A stretch of 64,000 bases of DNA from DATFWC01 sp963777755 (GCA_963777755.1 CAVZSC010000034.1:434001-498000); one strand, 5' to 3'. Shown: positions 31,500 through 41,493, counted from the stretch's first letter. Translations and numbers: made by a program. The notes: generated by a model from the sequence alone, not told the origin.

Positions 31500-32710
31500 C
31501 GAGGATCTGGATATTGTGATTTTCTCGCCACGCGGCACGTTTGATGGAGGCGAGCATGGCTGGAAAGGATGTGGCGGTAAAGAAATATGTGGTCAGACTG
31601 AGCACAGACGAGCGCGCCGAGCTGGAGGCGCTGATCCGGAAGGGAAAGAGCCCGGCACAACGGCTGTTGAAGGCGCGCATCTTGTTGAAGGCGGATGTCT
31701 CGGATGCAGGCGAGGGCTGGAGCGACAACCGGATTATCAGGGCGCTGGAGACCAGTGCCTCCATGGTTTACCGGGTGCGCAAGCAACTGGTGGAGGAAGG
31801 TTTTGCGGCGGTGCTGAGCCGCAAGCAGCGGGCGATGCCGGTGGTGCCGCCGATTTTCGACGGCGAGAGGGAAGCCAAGCTTGTCGCCCTGGCCTGTTCC
31901 AAGCCGCCCAAGGGGCGTGCGCGCTGGACTTTACGGCTCTTGGAGAAGAGGGTCGTGGAGCTCGCCATCGTCGATCGCGCCAGCGACAGCACAATCCATC
32001 GCGTTTTAAAAAAACTCTCTCAAGCCCCATCGCCGGCAGCAATGGGTTATCCCGCCGAAGGCCAACAGCGCTTTCGTCGCAGCGATGGAAGACGTGCTCG
32101 CCGTCTACACGCGGCCACGCGATCCTGATCGCCCGCTGGTGTGTCTGGACGAGACCTCCAAGCAACTGATCGCCGAGACGCGTGTGCCGATCCCGATGAA
32201 GCGGGGGCGGCCGGCCCGCGTCGACTACGAGTACGAACGCAACGGCACCGCCAACCTGTTCATGCTGTTCGCCCCGCTCGAAGGCTGGCGCCACGTCGAG
32301 GTCACCGATCACCGCGGCGCCGTCGATTATGCTCACGTCTTGAAGGAGTTGGCCGACACCCGTTTCTCGCACGCCAAGACGATTGTCCTGGTCCAGGACA
32401 ACCTCAACATCCATGCCAAGGCATCGCTCTATGAGGCGTTTCCAGCGGCCGAAGCAAGGCGGCTGGCCGAACGCTTCGAATGGCACTACACCCCGAAACA
32501 CGGCAGTTGGCTCGATTTGGCCGAGTCCGAACTGGCGGTGCTCACTTCACAGTGCCTCGATCGCCGTATTCCCGACAAGCAAACCCTCATCGACGAAGTC
32601 GGCGCCTGGGAGCATGACCGCAATGCCAACCACACCAAGTCAGACTGGCACTTCACCACCGCGGATGCTCGAATTAAACTAAAGCATCTATACCCTTCAA
32701 TCTGACTGAA
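31500..32710 (+). mobile_element. IS630-family insertion sequence
   Basis: The element is defined by its transposase gene. The base composition is lower in GC than the flanks. I could not identify convincing terminal repeats, so both ends are approximate. It lies directly next to an IS5-like element with only an R1 repeat between. Confidence 0.7.
31556..32705 (+). CDS. IS630-family transposase (two frames, slippage at A7)
   Basis: Frame one (from 31556, MAGKDVAVKKYVVRLSTDER) encodes the helix-turn-helix part (SDNRIIRALETSASMVYRVR). The second frame carries the DDE domain: LVCLDETSKQLI (first Asp), VLVQDNLNIH (second Asp) and TPKHGSWLDLAESELAVL (Glu). The switch occurs at the run of seven A at 32008-32014; skipping one A gives LKNSLKPHRRQQW, the normal continuity. 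Slippery runs of this kind are common in IS630 elements, so this is probably programmed. Confidence 0.85.
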
Positions 32711-32752
32711 TCGGCGACCAAGAGGGCTTCCCGTTCGAATCGACGCACGGCG

Positions 32753-32895
32753 GTGCCGCTTGCTCCACCTCTCCCCGCTTGCGGGGAGAGGTCGGCGCGT
32801 TTTCGCGCGCCGGGTGAGGAGGCCTTCACACGCACGAACTCTCGGCAAGAGCCCCTCACCCCAACCCTCTCCCCGCAAGCGGGGAGAGGGAGCAG
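32753..32895. repeat. REP-like composite repeat, family R1
   Basis: Element between the two insertion sequences, with arms CTCTCCCCGCTTGCGGGGAG and CTCTCCCCGCAAGCGGGGAG. Confidence 0.78.
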
Positions 32896-32929
32896 ACCGA
32901 GCGAGCGGCCACGCACTGCGGGAACCGCT

Positions 32930-33786
32930 CTAGGACCTGTTGACATTAGGCAGGGGATTCTCGGGGACTCCGCAATGTGATTGAAGATCGCAACCAAGGG
33001 AGGCGATCTTGATTCGACGCGAACTGACCAATGCACAGTGGAGACTCATTGAGAATCTGGTCCCGGGCAAGGATGGGGACAAAGGTCGCCACGGCGAGGA
33101 CAATCGTCTGTTTGTTGATGCGGTGCTTTGGGTGTTACGGACGGGCGCGCCATGGCGCGATCTCCATCCGTCATTTGGACACTGGAACAGTGTGTTCCAA
33201 CGCTTTAATCGGTGGTCCCGCAAGGGCGTTTGGGATCGTGTTTTCAAGGCCTTGGCAGCCGATCCAAATTTCGAGCAGATCATGCTCGATGCCACCATCG
33301 TCCGGGCACACCAGCATTCGGCCGGCGCAAAAGGGGGACTCAAAATCAGGCGATCGGGCGCTCGCGCGGCGGCTTGAGTACCAAGATCCACATTGCCGTC
33401 GATGCGCTTGGTCATCCGATGCGGATGACCCTCACCGCAGGCCAAGTACACGAGGCCACTCAGGCCAGCATCCTCATCGAGGGCCTCACGCTCATCAGCC
33501 TCATCGCCGACAAGGGATACGACAACGACGCCTTCCGCAGCGAACTCGCGGCGGCCGAAGTCGATGTCGTGATCCCGCCGCTGAGTTCGCGTACGGCCGA
33601 AATCGCCTACGACAAGAACGCCTATGGCTTGCGCTACCGGATCGAGTGCTTCATCAACAAAATCAAACACTACCGCAGGGTCGCAACTCGCTACGAAAAG
33701 ACCGCGCGCAACTTTCTCTCGATGGTCAGCCTCGCCGCAGTTATGGTCTGGCTGCGTGACTTGGTCTGAATGTCAACAGGCCCTAG
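32930..33786 (+). mobile_element. IS5-family (IS427-like) insertion sequence, complete
   Basis: The terminal inverted repeats are CTAGGACCTGTTGACATT (32930-32947) and, inverted at 33769-33786, the same 18 bases with one mismatch. CTAG at both ends probably includes the target site. The length of about 857 bases is normal for the group. Confidence 0.85.
33009..33769 (+). CDS. IS5-family transposase (two frames, -1 shift at AAAAGGGGG)
   Basis: The first frame (MIRRELTNAQWRLIENLVPG) ends at 33377. The second continues as GTQNQAIGRSRGGLSTKIHI, then LIADKGYDNDAF with the second catalytic Asp, and YRIECFINKIKHYRRVATRY with the Glu. The first Asp is in IMLDATIVRAHQHSAG. The shift falls on AAAAGGGGG around 33329-33337, the usual site of programmed -1 frameshifting in this group. 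The element looks functional. Confidence 0.88.
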
Positions 33787-34246
33787 CGCATGATCGGCCT
33801 GGCGGATTTGTTCGACGTGGTGGGGATGACGAATTCGGCCGGCCGTACAGGGGTGCCTCGCGTCTCCCCGACGAGATCCGGCAGGTCACCGCCGTTCGAC
33901 CCCTGGGCGAAACGGCTCCGGCCACCGCTCCGGACATGCCACGGATGTGGCGGACATCCTGCCTCGATTTTGGCGCGCGCCGCGCGGCGTTCATTCGCAT
34001 TTGAATAGATGCGATCGATCGCTGCGCCACAATATCGATCTTTCGTCCGATTTGCGCCACCGGTCCGACGCGAAAACGGCCAGGATAAGGTTTTTCCTGG
34101 GAGCTCGCCGCGACTACTCCGGGTTGTCTATGCAACTTTTTGGATGTGAGCGGCGACCCTGTGCAGTGTAATCCGCGCAGGCGGCAATGCCAGCGCGCCG
34201 GACGGCCGCGACGCGCAGACCTGGGATCCAACCGAGGGAGCATTCC
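33787..34246. other. Intergenic stretch without recognisable gene
   Basis: 460 bases between the IS5-like element and the serralysin-like gene. The second half is less GC-rich and probably contains the promoter of the protease gene; neither of the two CRP-like palindromes is found. No open frame has a credible start or motif. Confidence 0.5.
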
Positions 34247-36316
34247 ATGACCGTAGTCGTCACCCAATCAGGCAATCAGGACATCGACGGCATTCTCTGG
34301 GGTTGGGCGTGGGGCGACGCCGGCGCCGAAAGCCTCGACTTCTCGTTCCCCACCGGCACCGCGGGAGAATATGACGACTACGAGGCGGTCAACGGCTTCA
34401 GTACGTTCAACGCGACCCAGATGACGGCCGTGCGCACGGCTCTCGCCAACGTCGCGAGCTTCGCCAACCTGACCTTCACCGAGACGACGAATACGGGCGC
34501 GCTCCTGCGCTATGCGGAAGCCGACTCGATCAACTACACCGACGACGCGACCGTCGCCACGCACACCGGGCTGCACACGATCGACACCGCCGAGGCGAAC
34601 CCGCCCGAGCTCACGCACACGAACGGCGACGCGCCGTTCTCGCCGCCCTATTCCCAGGGCGACAGCTGGTACAACGTCACGGGCTACGACAACCCGGTGC
34701 TCGGCAGCTTCCAGTATGCGGCCGGCATCATGCACGAGACCGGGCACAATCTCGGCCTCAAGCACGGCCATGTCACGCAGGACGGCGACGGCGTCGAGTT
34801 CCCGACGCTGCCGGCCGATCACGATTCCTACGAATACTCGGTGATGACCTATCGCCAGTTTCCGGGCGACAACCCCGGCAACGGCGACAATGCACCCGAT
34901 CATCCGACCACCTTCATGCAAAACGACATCGCCGCGCTGCAGTACATGTACGGGGCGAACTACGGCGCGAGCGCCTACAACGGCAACACCACCTACACCT
35001 GGAGCACGACGACCGGCGAGGAATCGATCGACGGCGTCGGCCAGGGTGCGCCGGACAACAATTTTGTCCTCATGACGCTGTGGGACGGCGGCGGCGAGGA
35101 CACCTACGACTTCTCCAACTACTCGACCAACCTGTCGGTCGACCTCAACCCGGGCCAATGGGTCATCCTCGACACCAGTGCGGCCCATCTGCAGCGTGCC
35201 AATCTCGGCAACGACGGCGCGGGCGGGGACACATATTTCGCCCGCGGCAACATCGCCAACGCGCTCACCGATCCGAACGACCCGACCGAGACCCTCTCGC
35301 TGATCGAGAACGTAGAAGGGGGCGAGGGAGACGACACCATCCTGGGCAACGTCGTCGGCAACCTGCTGCAGGGCAACAGCGGCGACGACACGCTCGGCGG
35401 CGGCGACGGCAGCGATACGGCCGTCTACACCTCCGTCCGCGCCGACTACATCGTCAACCTCCTGATGGACGGCTCGATCGAGGTCGTCGACCAGAGGACC
35501 GGCGTACCGGACGGCACCGACCGGGACGCGGACATCGAGTTCTTCCAGTTCGCGGACGTGATCCTCGACGCCGACGCGGTGCTGAACGACGCCCCGGACG
35601 CTGCGCCCGACAGCAACGGGACGACCAAGAACGCGACGATCACCGTCGCGGAGGCCGACGGCGTGCTGGCGAACGACACCGATCCGGACCCCGGCGACGT
35701 CCTGTTCGTCGAGGCGGTCGACGGGGCGGCGGCCAATGTCGGCGTTGCGATCGACGGCACCTACGGATCCCTGACGCTGAACGCGGACGGCAGCTACGTC
35801 TATGATCCGAACGGAGGTGCCCTGCCGCCGCATGCGGTTGCGCGGGACACGTTCAGCTATACGGTCGCCGACGGCAACGGTGGGACCGACACGACCACGC
35901 TGACCATCTTCGTCTTCAATCCGAACGCCGACTACCAGGCGGGCGAGAACACGACGCTGAGCGGCGGCAACGGCGCCGATATCCTCGACGGATCCGCCGG
36001 GAACGACCTCCTGCTCGGCGGCAACGGCCCCGACGTGCTGATCGGCGGGGACGGCGACACGCTCACCGGCGGCAACGGGCCCGATACCTATCTGTTCGGA
36101 CCCGACTTCGGCGCCAACCTGGTGACCGATCTCAGCTTCAACGACCGTCTCCAGTTCGATGCGTCGATCTTCGCGTCGGTCGCCGACATCATCAACGCGA
36201 CCTCGGACAGTGGTGCCGGGGCCGTGATCGACGACGGCAACGGCAACACGGTGACGCTCGCGGGCGTGACCGCGGCGGACCTTGCGGCGCATGCGAGCGT
36301 CTTCATCCTGGCGTGA
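34247..36316 (+). CDS. Serralysin-like (M10) metalloprotease with VCBS/Ig-like and RTX domains
   Basis: The product is 689 residues. The metzincin motif HETGHNLGLKHG (163-174) and the Met-turn in YSVMTYRQF are intact. Typical serralysin segments follow (DIAALQYMYGAN, TYDFSNYSTNLSVDLNPGQW). One RTX block (EGDDTILGNVVGNLLQGNSG) is followed by an Ig-like/VCBS domain at about 460-560 (DGVLANDTDPDPGDVL, DTFSYTVADGNGG), then a second RTX block (SGGNGADILDGSAGNDLLLG) and the export domain. Proteases of this family are zymogens exported by type I secretion and activated outside the cell. The insertion of an Ig-like domain between RTX blocks is unusual. SD GAGGGAG. Confidence 0.9.
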   Translation: MTVVVTQSGNQDIDGILWGWAWGDAGAESLDFSFPTGTAGEYDDYEAVNGFSTFNATQMTAVRTALANVASFANLTFTETTNTGALLRYAEADSINYTDDATVATHTGLHTIDTAEANPPELTHTNGDAPFSPPYSQGDSWYNVTGYDNPVLGSFQYAAGIMHETGHNLGLKHGHVTQDGDGVEFPTLPADHDSYEYSVMTYRQFPGDNPGNGDNAPDHPTTFMQNDIAALQYMYGANYGASAYNGNTTYTWSTTTGEESIDGVGQGAPDNNFVLMTLWDGGGEDTYDFSNYSTNLSVDLNPGQWVILDTSAAHLQRANLGNDGAGGDTYFARGNIANALTDPNDPTETLSLIENVEGGEGDDTILGNVVGNLLQGNSGDDTLGGGDGSDTAVYTSVRADYIVNLLMDGSIEVVDQRTGVPDGTDRDADIEFFQFADVILDADAVLNDAPDAAPDSNGTTKNATITVAEADGVLANDTDPDPGDVLFVEAVDGAAANVGVAIDGTYGSLTLNADGSYVYDPNGGALPPHAVARDTFSYTVADGNGGTDTTTLTIFVFNPNADYQAGENTTLSGGNGADILDGSAGNDLLLGGNGPDVLIGGDGDTLTGGNGPDTYLFGPDFGANLVTDLSFNDRLQFDASIFASVADIINATSDSGAGAVIDDGNGNTVTLAGVTAADLAAHASVFILA

Positions 36317-36357
36317 CGATGATGAAGCGATGCATGGGCTCGCCGCTTGCTCATGCG

Positions 36358-36425
36358 CGCTCCCTCTCCCCGCTTGCGGGGAGAGGGCCTGCCCCCGACT
36401 TGATCGGGGGTCGGGGTGAGGGGGC
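36358..36425. repeat. REP-like repeat, family R1, partial copy
   Basis: GCTCCCTCTCCCCGCTTGCG with a following GATCGGGGGTCGGGGTGAGG block; only one half of the composite is present. Confidence 0.7.
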
Positions 36426-36513
36426 GAGGGGGCCTTGTGAAACCCGTTGGAGAAACGGGTCGTTCATCCTCGCCTGCTAAACCTCGCCTGATTTGGGGCG
36501 GGGTTGGGGTGCC

Positions 36514-37200
36514 ATGGCGGGGCGGGGACTGCGGAGTTTGCGGGCGGATGCGGGCGGACGGGCCCGCCCGCGCGTGCCGTCGCGACGGGGAGGCCGCGAG
36601 GCCGATGCGGCGCCGGCTCCGGCGCGCGTCTCCGCGGCGCCGATGCGCCTCGCGGCGGAAGTCGAGCGGCTGAAACTCGAGCTTGCCGCCGCGCGGGCCC
36701 GGGTCGCCGAGCTCGAGGCGAGCGCCGACGTCGATCCGCTCACCGACATCTTCAACCGGCGCGGCTTTGCGCGCGAGCTCAAGCGGGCGCTCGCCTATGT
36801 GGCGCGCTACGCCGCGTGCGCCGCGCTGGCCTATGTCGATCTCGACCGCTTCAAGCCGGTCAACGACGCGCACGGCCATGCGGCGGGCGACGCGGTGCTC
36901 AAGGCCGTCGCCGCAATGCTGCAGCGTAACGTGCGCGCCTCCGACACGGTGGCGCGGCTCGGCGGCGACGAGTTCGTCGTCCTGTTGTGGAACCTGGACG
37001 AAGGGGCAGCGGCCGCCAAGGCGGCCGCCCTGGAGGCGCTGGTGGCGGACACGCGCATCGCCTGGGGCGGCGCGACGCTCACGGTCGGCGCCTCGGCGGG
37101 CTGCGTGACGCTCGCGCCTGGCGATCAGGCCGACGCCGTGCTCGCCCGCGCGGACGCGGCGATGTACGCCCGCAAGGCGGAGCGCAAGGCAGGACGATAA
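36514..37200 (+). CDS. Diguanylate cyclase (GGDEF)
   Basis: A 228-residue protein. A basic, Arg/Ala-rich N-terminus leads into a short coiled coil (AAEVERLKLELAAARARVAE) and a full GGDEF domain. It has DPLTDIFNRRGF, YVDLDRFKPVNDAHGH, and ARLGGDEFVVLL with an intact signature. RASD five residues before GGDEF is a complete allosteric I-site, so synthesis of c-di-GMP with product inhibition is expected. There is no sensor domain. The ATG at 36514 is preferred; a TTG at 36493 is possible. Confidence 0.9.
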   Translation: MAGRGLRSLRADAGGRARPRVPSRRGGREADAAPAPARVSAAPMRLAAEVERLKLELAAARARVAELEASADVDPLTDIFNRRGFARELKRALAYVARYAACAALAYVDLDRFKPVNDAHGHAAGDAVLKAVAAMLQRNVRASDTVARLGGDEFVVLLWNLDEGAAAAKAAALEALVADTRIAWGGATLTVGASAGCVTLAPGDQADAVLARADAAMYARKAERKAGR

Positions 37201-37209
37201 GGCGCCCCA

Positions 37210-37869
37210 TCACCGCACCAGCTCCGCATGCACCAGGTAGCGCAGCGGCCCGCGCGTGCGCGCTTCGATCGGCCAGCAGGTCGCGAGCACCAGCCGCTGC
37301 CCGGGTGCCAGCGGGTCGATGCCCGATGCGTCCCAGTGCACCACCGAGGTCGCGGTCACGCGGAAGCGGAACGTCGCGCCGTCGCGCCGCGTCACGCGGA
37401 TCTCGTCGCCGATGCGGGCATCGCGCAGGAACGCGAAATGGGTGTCGCGGTGCGCCGCGTAGACGGCGGTGCCGCGCTCGCCCGCGTCGGGCGTGAGCTC
37501 CACGTGCCCGGGCCCGAAGGCGAGCGCCTGGCCGGTGCCGCCCTCGAGCGCGATCACCCGCGCGCCGAGGCGCGGCAGCTCGATCACCACGACCGGCCAC
37601 GTGTCGGCCCATGACCACGGCTTGACGATCGCACCCGTCGCGAGGGAGCGCGCAAATGCGCGCTCCAACAGCACCTGCGCCAGCAGCGCCTTGGCGTGGA
37701 TCCACACCCCCTGGCCGACCAGGACGAGGCCGAGGACGGCAAGCACCAGCGCCGCGATGGTGACGAAACGGGAAGTCGGGAGGGGGGCGGCCCGTTGCCC
37801 CGGGGTTGAAGAGAGCCCCCCTCCCGGTCCCTCCGCCGCGAGGGCGGAGGGAACCCCAAAGGCGCTCAC
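37210..37869 (-). CDS. Class GN (marine proteobacterial) sortase
   Basis: A 219-residue membrane-anchored transpeptidase. The N-terminal helix (IAALVLAVLGLVLVGQGVWI) is followed by the sortase barrel with catalytic His in YAAHRDTHF and Cys in VLATCWPIE, and a final Arg in PLRYLVHAEL. The GTG at 37869 overlaps the stop of the target gene by four bases (GTGA), consistent with coupling; an ATG at 37947 lies inside that gene. These sortases in Gram-negatives are always paired with one VIT/vWA target. Confidence 0.9.
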   Translation of the reverse strand: MSAFGVPSALAAEGPGGGLSSTPGQRAAPLPTSRFVTIAALVLAVLGLVLVGQGVWIHAKALLAQVLLERAFARSLATGAIVKPWSWADTWPVVVIELPRLGARVIALEGGTGQALAFGPGHVELTPDAGERGTAVYAAHRDTHFAFLRDARIGDEIRVTRRDGATFRFRVTATSVVHWDASGIDPLAPGQRLVLATCWPIEARTRGPLRYLVHAELVR

Positions 37870-40112
37870 GCGCGGCTCCTCACCATCCGCCGGCGCCCGA
37901 GCAGCACCAGCATCAGGCTGCCGGCGAGCAGCACGAGGCCCGCCCACATCCGCAGCTCGGCATCGGTCGCAGTCGCGGGGATCGGCACGCCCTTGGCCTG
38001 CGGCTGCGCCGCCCGCGGCAACGCCGACTGGGCAACCGCGCGAAAAGCTTCCGCCGTGAGGTCGGCCGTGCGAGTGCGGTCGCGGCGCTCGGCGCGCCGC
38101 GTGTCGGGCGTCGTCCGGTCGGCCGGCGCGTCGGTGCCGAACACCTTGTCGAAATCCCAGCCGGCGGGGAGGTTGAGCGGCAGGTCGCTACGGGTGAGGC
38201 GGGCGCCGTCGGGCCGGCTCGGCGTGCGGTCGACCGCGACCAGGCTGGTGAGCCGCGTCACCAGGTGATGATCGAGCGCGAGCGCGAGGATCACCGAGTC
38301 GGCCTCCTCGGGCTTGAGCCGGCGCACGGTGCGGGCGACCTCGGCGTCGTCGATCTTGCGCCGCGCCCACACTTTCGAGATACCGCTGCCCTCCGCCGCG
38401 TTGGCGAGCGGCAGCGTGATCGTCCACGGGCGGTCGCCGATGCGGCCGGCGATCGTGAGGTCGCCGGTCAGCCGGCCGAGCTTGGCGGCGAGCACCACCG
38501 GCTCGCCGCGATAGAGATCCGGCAGCAGCGCCGGCGTGGCGTCGGCCTGCGCATCGGCGAACGTCGCCGTCAGGTTGGTGACGACCGGGCTCTCGAGCTT
38601 CTCGAACAGCGCACGCATGCGCTCCTCGACCTGCTCGGTCGAGCCGATATGGGTGAAGGTGCCGCGCCCGATCTCGGCCGCGCGCGTCATCAGGAAACTG
38701 TTGGGCGCCGAGCCGATGCCGACCATGAACACGCGCGAGCGCCCGCGCATGCCTGAGATCGTGTCGAGGAGCTCAAGCTCATTGTGGATCGCGCCGTCGG
38801 TGAGGAACACCACCTGGCGCAAGGTGGACGCATCGTTGGCGCGCGTGTCGGTGAGCGCGGCGCGCATCGGCGGGAGCATCTCGGTTCCGCCCTGCGCCTG
38901 CAGCGCGGCGACGAAGCTCTTCGCTTTCGCAATGGTGTCGCGATCGGCGCCCACCGCGTCGGGGAACAGCATGTCCATCGTGTGGTCGAAGCGGATGACG
39001 TTGAAGCGATCGCTCGGCCGCAAGCGGCCGAGCCCGTAGGCGAGGCTCGCCTTCGCCTGCACGATCGAGGTGCCGCCCATCGAGCCGGAGTTGTCGATGA
39101 CGAAGATGATTTCGCGGCTCCGCTTCTCTTCCGTCGCCGGCACGGCCGGCGGCGTGACGAAGGCGATGAGGTAGTCGGCCGTGCCGACGCGCTCGCGGAA
39201 CAGGCCGACCGCGGGCGCCTTGGCGGCGGCGGGGCGCCAGGTGAGCTCGAAGTCGCGGTCGGCCGGCACCGGGCCATCGGCGAGGCGGATCGCGTGCGTG
39301 TCGGCGGCGATCGTGTCGATCTTCACCGCGTGGTGATGGCTCTTCACCTCGCCGAGCGGGAAGCCGGCCTGCAGCCGCACCACGATCGCCACCGGGTTGA
39401 CCGGCGCATGCTCGCGCGGGTCGAGCACCGGCGGCGCGATGCGCGCGAATCCCTCCCCCGCTTGCGGGGGAGGGTGGCCGTGCGCAGCACGGCCGGGTGG
39501 GGGCAGGCCGAAGTCGACGCTCTGGATCACCGGCTTCGGATTGTAGCGCGGACCGACCACCAGCGGGATGCGCAGCGAGAACGTGTCGCCCGACTGGCGC
39601 ACCGGCTCCTGGTACTCGATCTGCACCAGCACGGTCTCGCCCGGGCCGATGTTGGCGACCGAGTTGGTGAAGATGTTGGGCCGCTCCTGCTCGATGAGCG
39701 CCGCCTTGTGGCCCGCCGCCTTGGCCTGCTCGTAGATCTGCTTTGCCTCCTGCTTCTCCTTGATGTCGCCGATCACGATGCGGTCGCCGATCACCATCTT
39801 GAGCGTGTCGACGGCGCCGCCTTCGGGCAGCGGATAGACGTAGACCGCCTCGACCCAGCCGCTGGTCGGGTTCTGGAAGATCTGGGTGACCCGCGCGCGC
39901 GCGGTCGGGCCGCTCACGGTGAGGTCGACGTCGGTGCCGACGCGCGGTGCCTCGACGTAGCGGTCGTCAGTGGTCTTGAGCAGCAGCGCGCCGGCGCGCA
40001 TCTCGCCCGGCGTGACGGTCCGCGCCGCCGCGCCGTGCGCCGCCGCCAGCGCCGCCACCATCGAAACGACAAAACCGAACAAGGGCTTGTAGGCCCGAAC
40101 CGCGTCACGCAT
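37866..40112 (-). CDS. Sortase target protein with VIT and vWA domains
   Basis: The product is 748 residues: signal sequence (residues 1-30), VIT domain (about 45-165, with RVTQIFQNPTSGWVEAVYVY), vWA domain starting near residue 330 with MIDAS motif DNSGSMGG. The C-terminus has a sorting signal: IPATA near residue 710, then a hydrophobic helix and RRRMVRSRA tail. It is thus the substrate of the adjacent sortase. Residues about 201-221 (LPPPGRAAHGHPPPQAGEGF) are translated from an R1 repeat (39450-39505) sitting in frame between conserved parts, so the protein carries a repeat-derived insert. Confidence 0.9.
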   Translation of the reverse strand: MRDAVRAYKPLFGFVVSMVAALAAAHGAAARTVTPGEMRAGALLLKTTDDRYVEAPRVGTDVDLTVSGPTARARVTQIFQNPTSGWVEAVYVYPLPEGGAVDTLKMVIGDRIVIGDIKEKQEAKQIYEQAKAAGHKAALIEQERPNIFTNSVANIGPGETVLVQIEYQEPVRQSGDTFSLRIPLVVGPRYNPKPVIQSVDFGLPPPGRAAHGHPPPQAGEGFARIAPPVLDPREHAPVNPVAIVVRLQAGFPLGEVKSHHHAVKIDTIAADTHAIRLADGPVPADRDFELTWRPAAAKAPAVGLFRERVGTADYLIAFVTPPAVPATEEKRSREIIFVIDNSGSMGGTSIVQAKASLAYGLGRLRPSDRFNVIRFDHTMDMLFPDAVGADRDTIAKAKSFVAALQAQGGTEMLPPMRAALTDTRANDASTLRQVVFLTDGAIHNELELLDTISGMRGRSRVFMVGIGSAPNSFLMTRAAEIGRGTFTHIGSTEQVEERMRALFEKLESPVVTNLTATFADAQADATPALLPDLYRGEPVVLAAKLGRLTGDLTIAGRIGDRPWTITLPLANAAEGSGISKVWARRKIDDAEVARTVRRLKPEEADSVILALALDHHLVTRLTSLVAVDRTPSRPDGARLTRSDLPLNLPAGWDFDKVFGTDAPADRTTPDTRRAERRDRTRTADLTAEAFRAVAQSALPRAAQPQAKGVPIPATATDAELRMWAGLVLLAGSLMLVLLGRRRMVRSRA
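39450..39505. repeat. R1 repeat inserted in frame in the sortase target gene
   Basis: TCCCTCCCCCGCTTGCGGGG, GTGCGCAGCAC and GGCCGGGTGGGGG are the R1 blocks seen in intergenic copies. The open frame passes through without interruption. Confidence 0.75.
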
Positions 40113-40295
40113 GTCGCGTCGCTCCCATGATTGCCTGCTCCCCGTATCCGCGCCGCTGTTGTGCGCGAATCGCCCGATGTGCGGTGAGCGTCATGTTCGC
40201 GCGTCTTCCGCCACGGCGCGCCGCCCCCGGCCTTGCTCAATGCGGGTCGATGCGGATATGTGAGGGGTTGTGCTGCGCTGGACGTAGGGGAGAGA

Positions 40296-41064
40296 ATGTC
40301 AGGCACCGTCGACAGCCAGCTGAGCGACGAGCAAAGCCGCGCCGTGGCGGCGCTGATCCGCGAGGAGCTGGCGCGCCGGCGGATCTCGCGCCAGCGCCTC
40401 GCCGACCAGGCCAAGATCAGCATCTCGACCTTGGAGAAGGCGCTGTCCGGCCGGCGGTCGTTCACGCTCGCGACCACCATCCGGCTGGAGGAGGCGCTCG
40501 GCATCCCGCTGCGCACGACGCGGCCCGATCCGCCGCCGCCGGCGCTGCCGCTGCACGGGCTCGCGCCCGGCGAGCTCGGCTTCTACTCGCGGCCCGGCGT
40601 CTCGTGGATCGAGGGCAACTACCTGACGCTTCGGCCCTCGTTCAGCGACGCCAGCGCAATCTACGCGTACCGGACGGAGATCTGTTGGCTCGAATTCATC
40701 CTCGTGCCTGATCTTCCGCGAGTCGGAGCGCCAGGATGCGATCTTCAGCCAGCAGGGCGTGGTGTCGGTGCCCAACCAGTCGGGCCACATCTATTTCATC
40801 ACCAATCGCCAGGGCCAGTATCGGCTGATCATCGTGGCGCGGCCGACCATCCAGGGCGAGATGTACGGCATCATCACCACGCTGCAGGTCGGGCGCGGCG
40901 CGCAGCTGATGCCGGTCGCGGCGCCGGTCGCCTTCGTGCCGCTCGCGCGGGTTCCCGACATCGCCTTCGGCCGCATCGCCGACGGACACCCGTGCTATCC
41001 GGCCTACCGCTCGCACCTGCGCCGCACGGTCGACGAGCCGTTCGCGCTGTTCCTGCCGGGATAA
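40296..41064 (+). CDS. XRE-family HTH regulator (frameshifted at 40702)
   Basis: The N-terminal 70 residues are a Cro/CI-type HTH (ISRQRLADQAKISISTLEKA, LSGRRSFTLATTIRLEEALG). The remainder is a beta-rich domain (YLTLRPSF, GHIYFITNRQGQYRLIIVAR) of unknown ligand. Frame changes near 40702, where GAATTC is seen. Reading it as GATTC gives CWLDSSSCLIFRESERQD and a continuous 255-residue protein. The extra A at a GANTC site suggests a sequence error. SD AGGGGAGA precedes the ATG. The gene is divergent from the sortase target operon. Confidence 0.75.
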
Positions 41065-41071
41065 GCCAAGC

Positions 41072-41278
41072 TCACGCAATGATATCCGGCGTCAGCTGGT
41101 CCTCGATGAAGGTGATGCGATCCCGCAACTGCAGCTTGCGCTTTTTCAGTCGCTGAATCTGCAGTAGATCGCGGCCGGGCGCGTTCTGCAACGCTTCGAT
41201 CGCGGCGTCGAGGTCCCGATGCTCCTGCATCAGGCGCGCCAGCGTCCCCCGCAGCTCGCGTTCTTCCTCTTTGGTCAT
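41072..41278 (-). CDS. YdcH-like (DUF465) small protein
   Basis: A 68-residue all-helical protein: LARLMQEHRDLDAAIEALQN, LLQIQRLKKRKLQLRDRITF and IEDQLTPDIIA. The LKKRKLxLRDxIxxIE core is diagnostic for the YdcH/DUF465 family. Function is unknown. It is convergent with the XRE gene and divergent from a second member at 41494. Confidence 0.9.
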   Translation of the reverse strand: MTKEEERELRGTLARLMQEHRDLDAAIEALQNAPGRDLLQIQRLKKRKLQLRDRITFIEDQLTPDIIA

Positions 41279-41493
41279 GTGGATCGCGTCGCCGAGGAGT
41301 GAGCCGGTGCCGCCGCCCGCCGGCGCGCCAAGCCTTGGATAAGTATCGCTTTTTCGACCCCTGGCTGCAAGCGCCGCGGCGGGCGATTTTCTCCGTCCCG
41401 TGCGACATTACGGGAAAGCACGGAAGTCGACTTGCCGGCCGGTTCGTGACATATTTGTAAAGTCAGGCCGAAGAACCTGAGGAGACCTCCCAC

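Noticed and set aside
31556..33769. Counting the two transposase frameshifts among the GANTC-linked errors
   Set aside because: They lie on A7 and A4G5 slippery runs typical of their IS families and are probably programmed.
34268..36292. 674-codon minus-strand frame opposite the serralysin-like gene
   Set aside because: The plus strand has zinc motif, Met-turn and RTX blocks; the antisense product has no recognisable domain.
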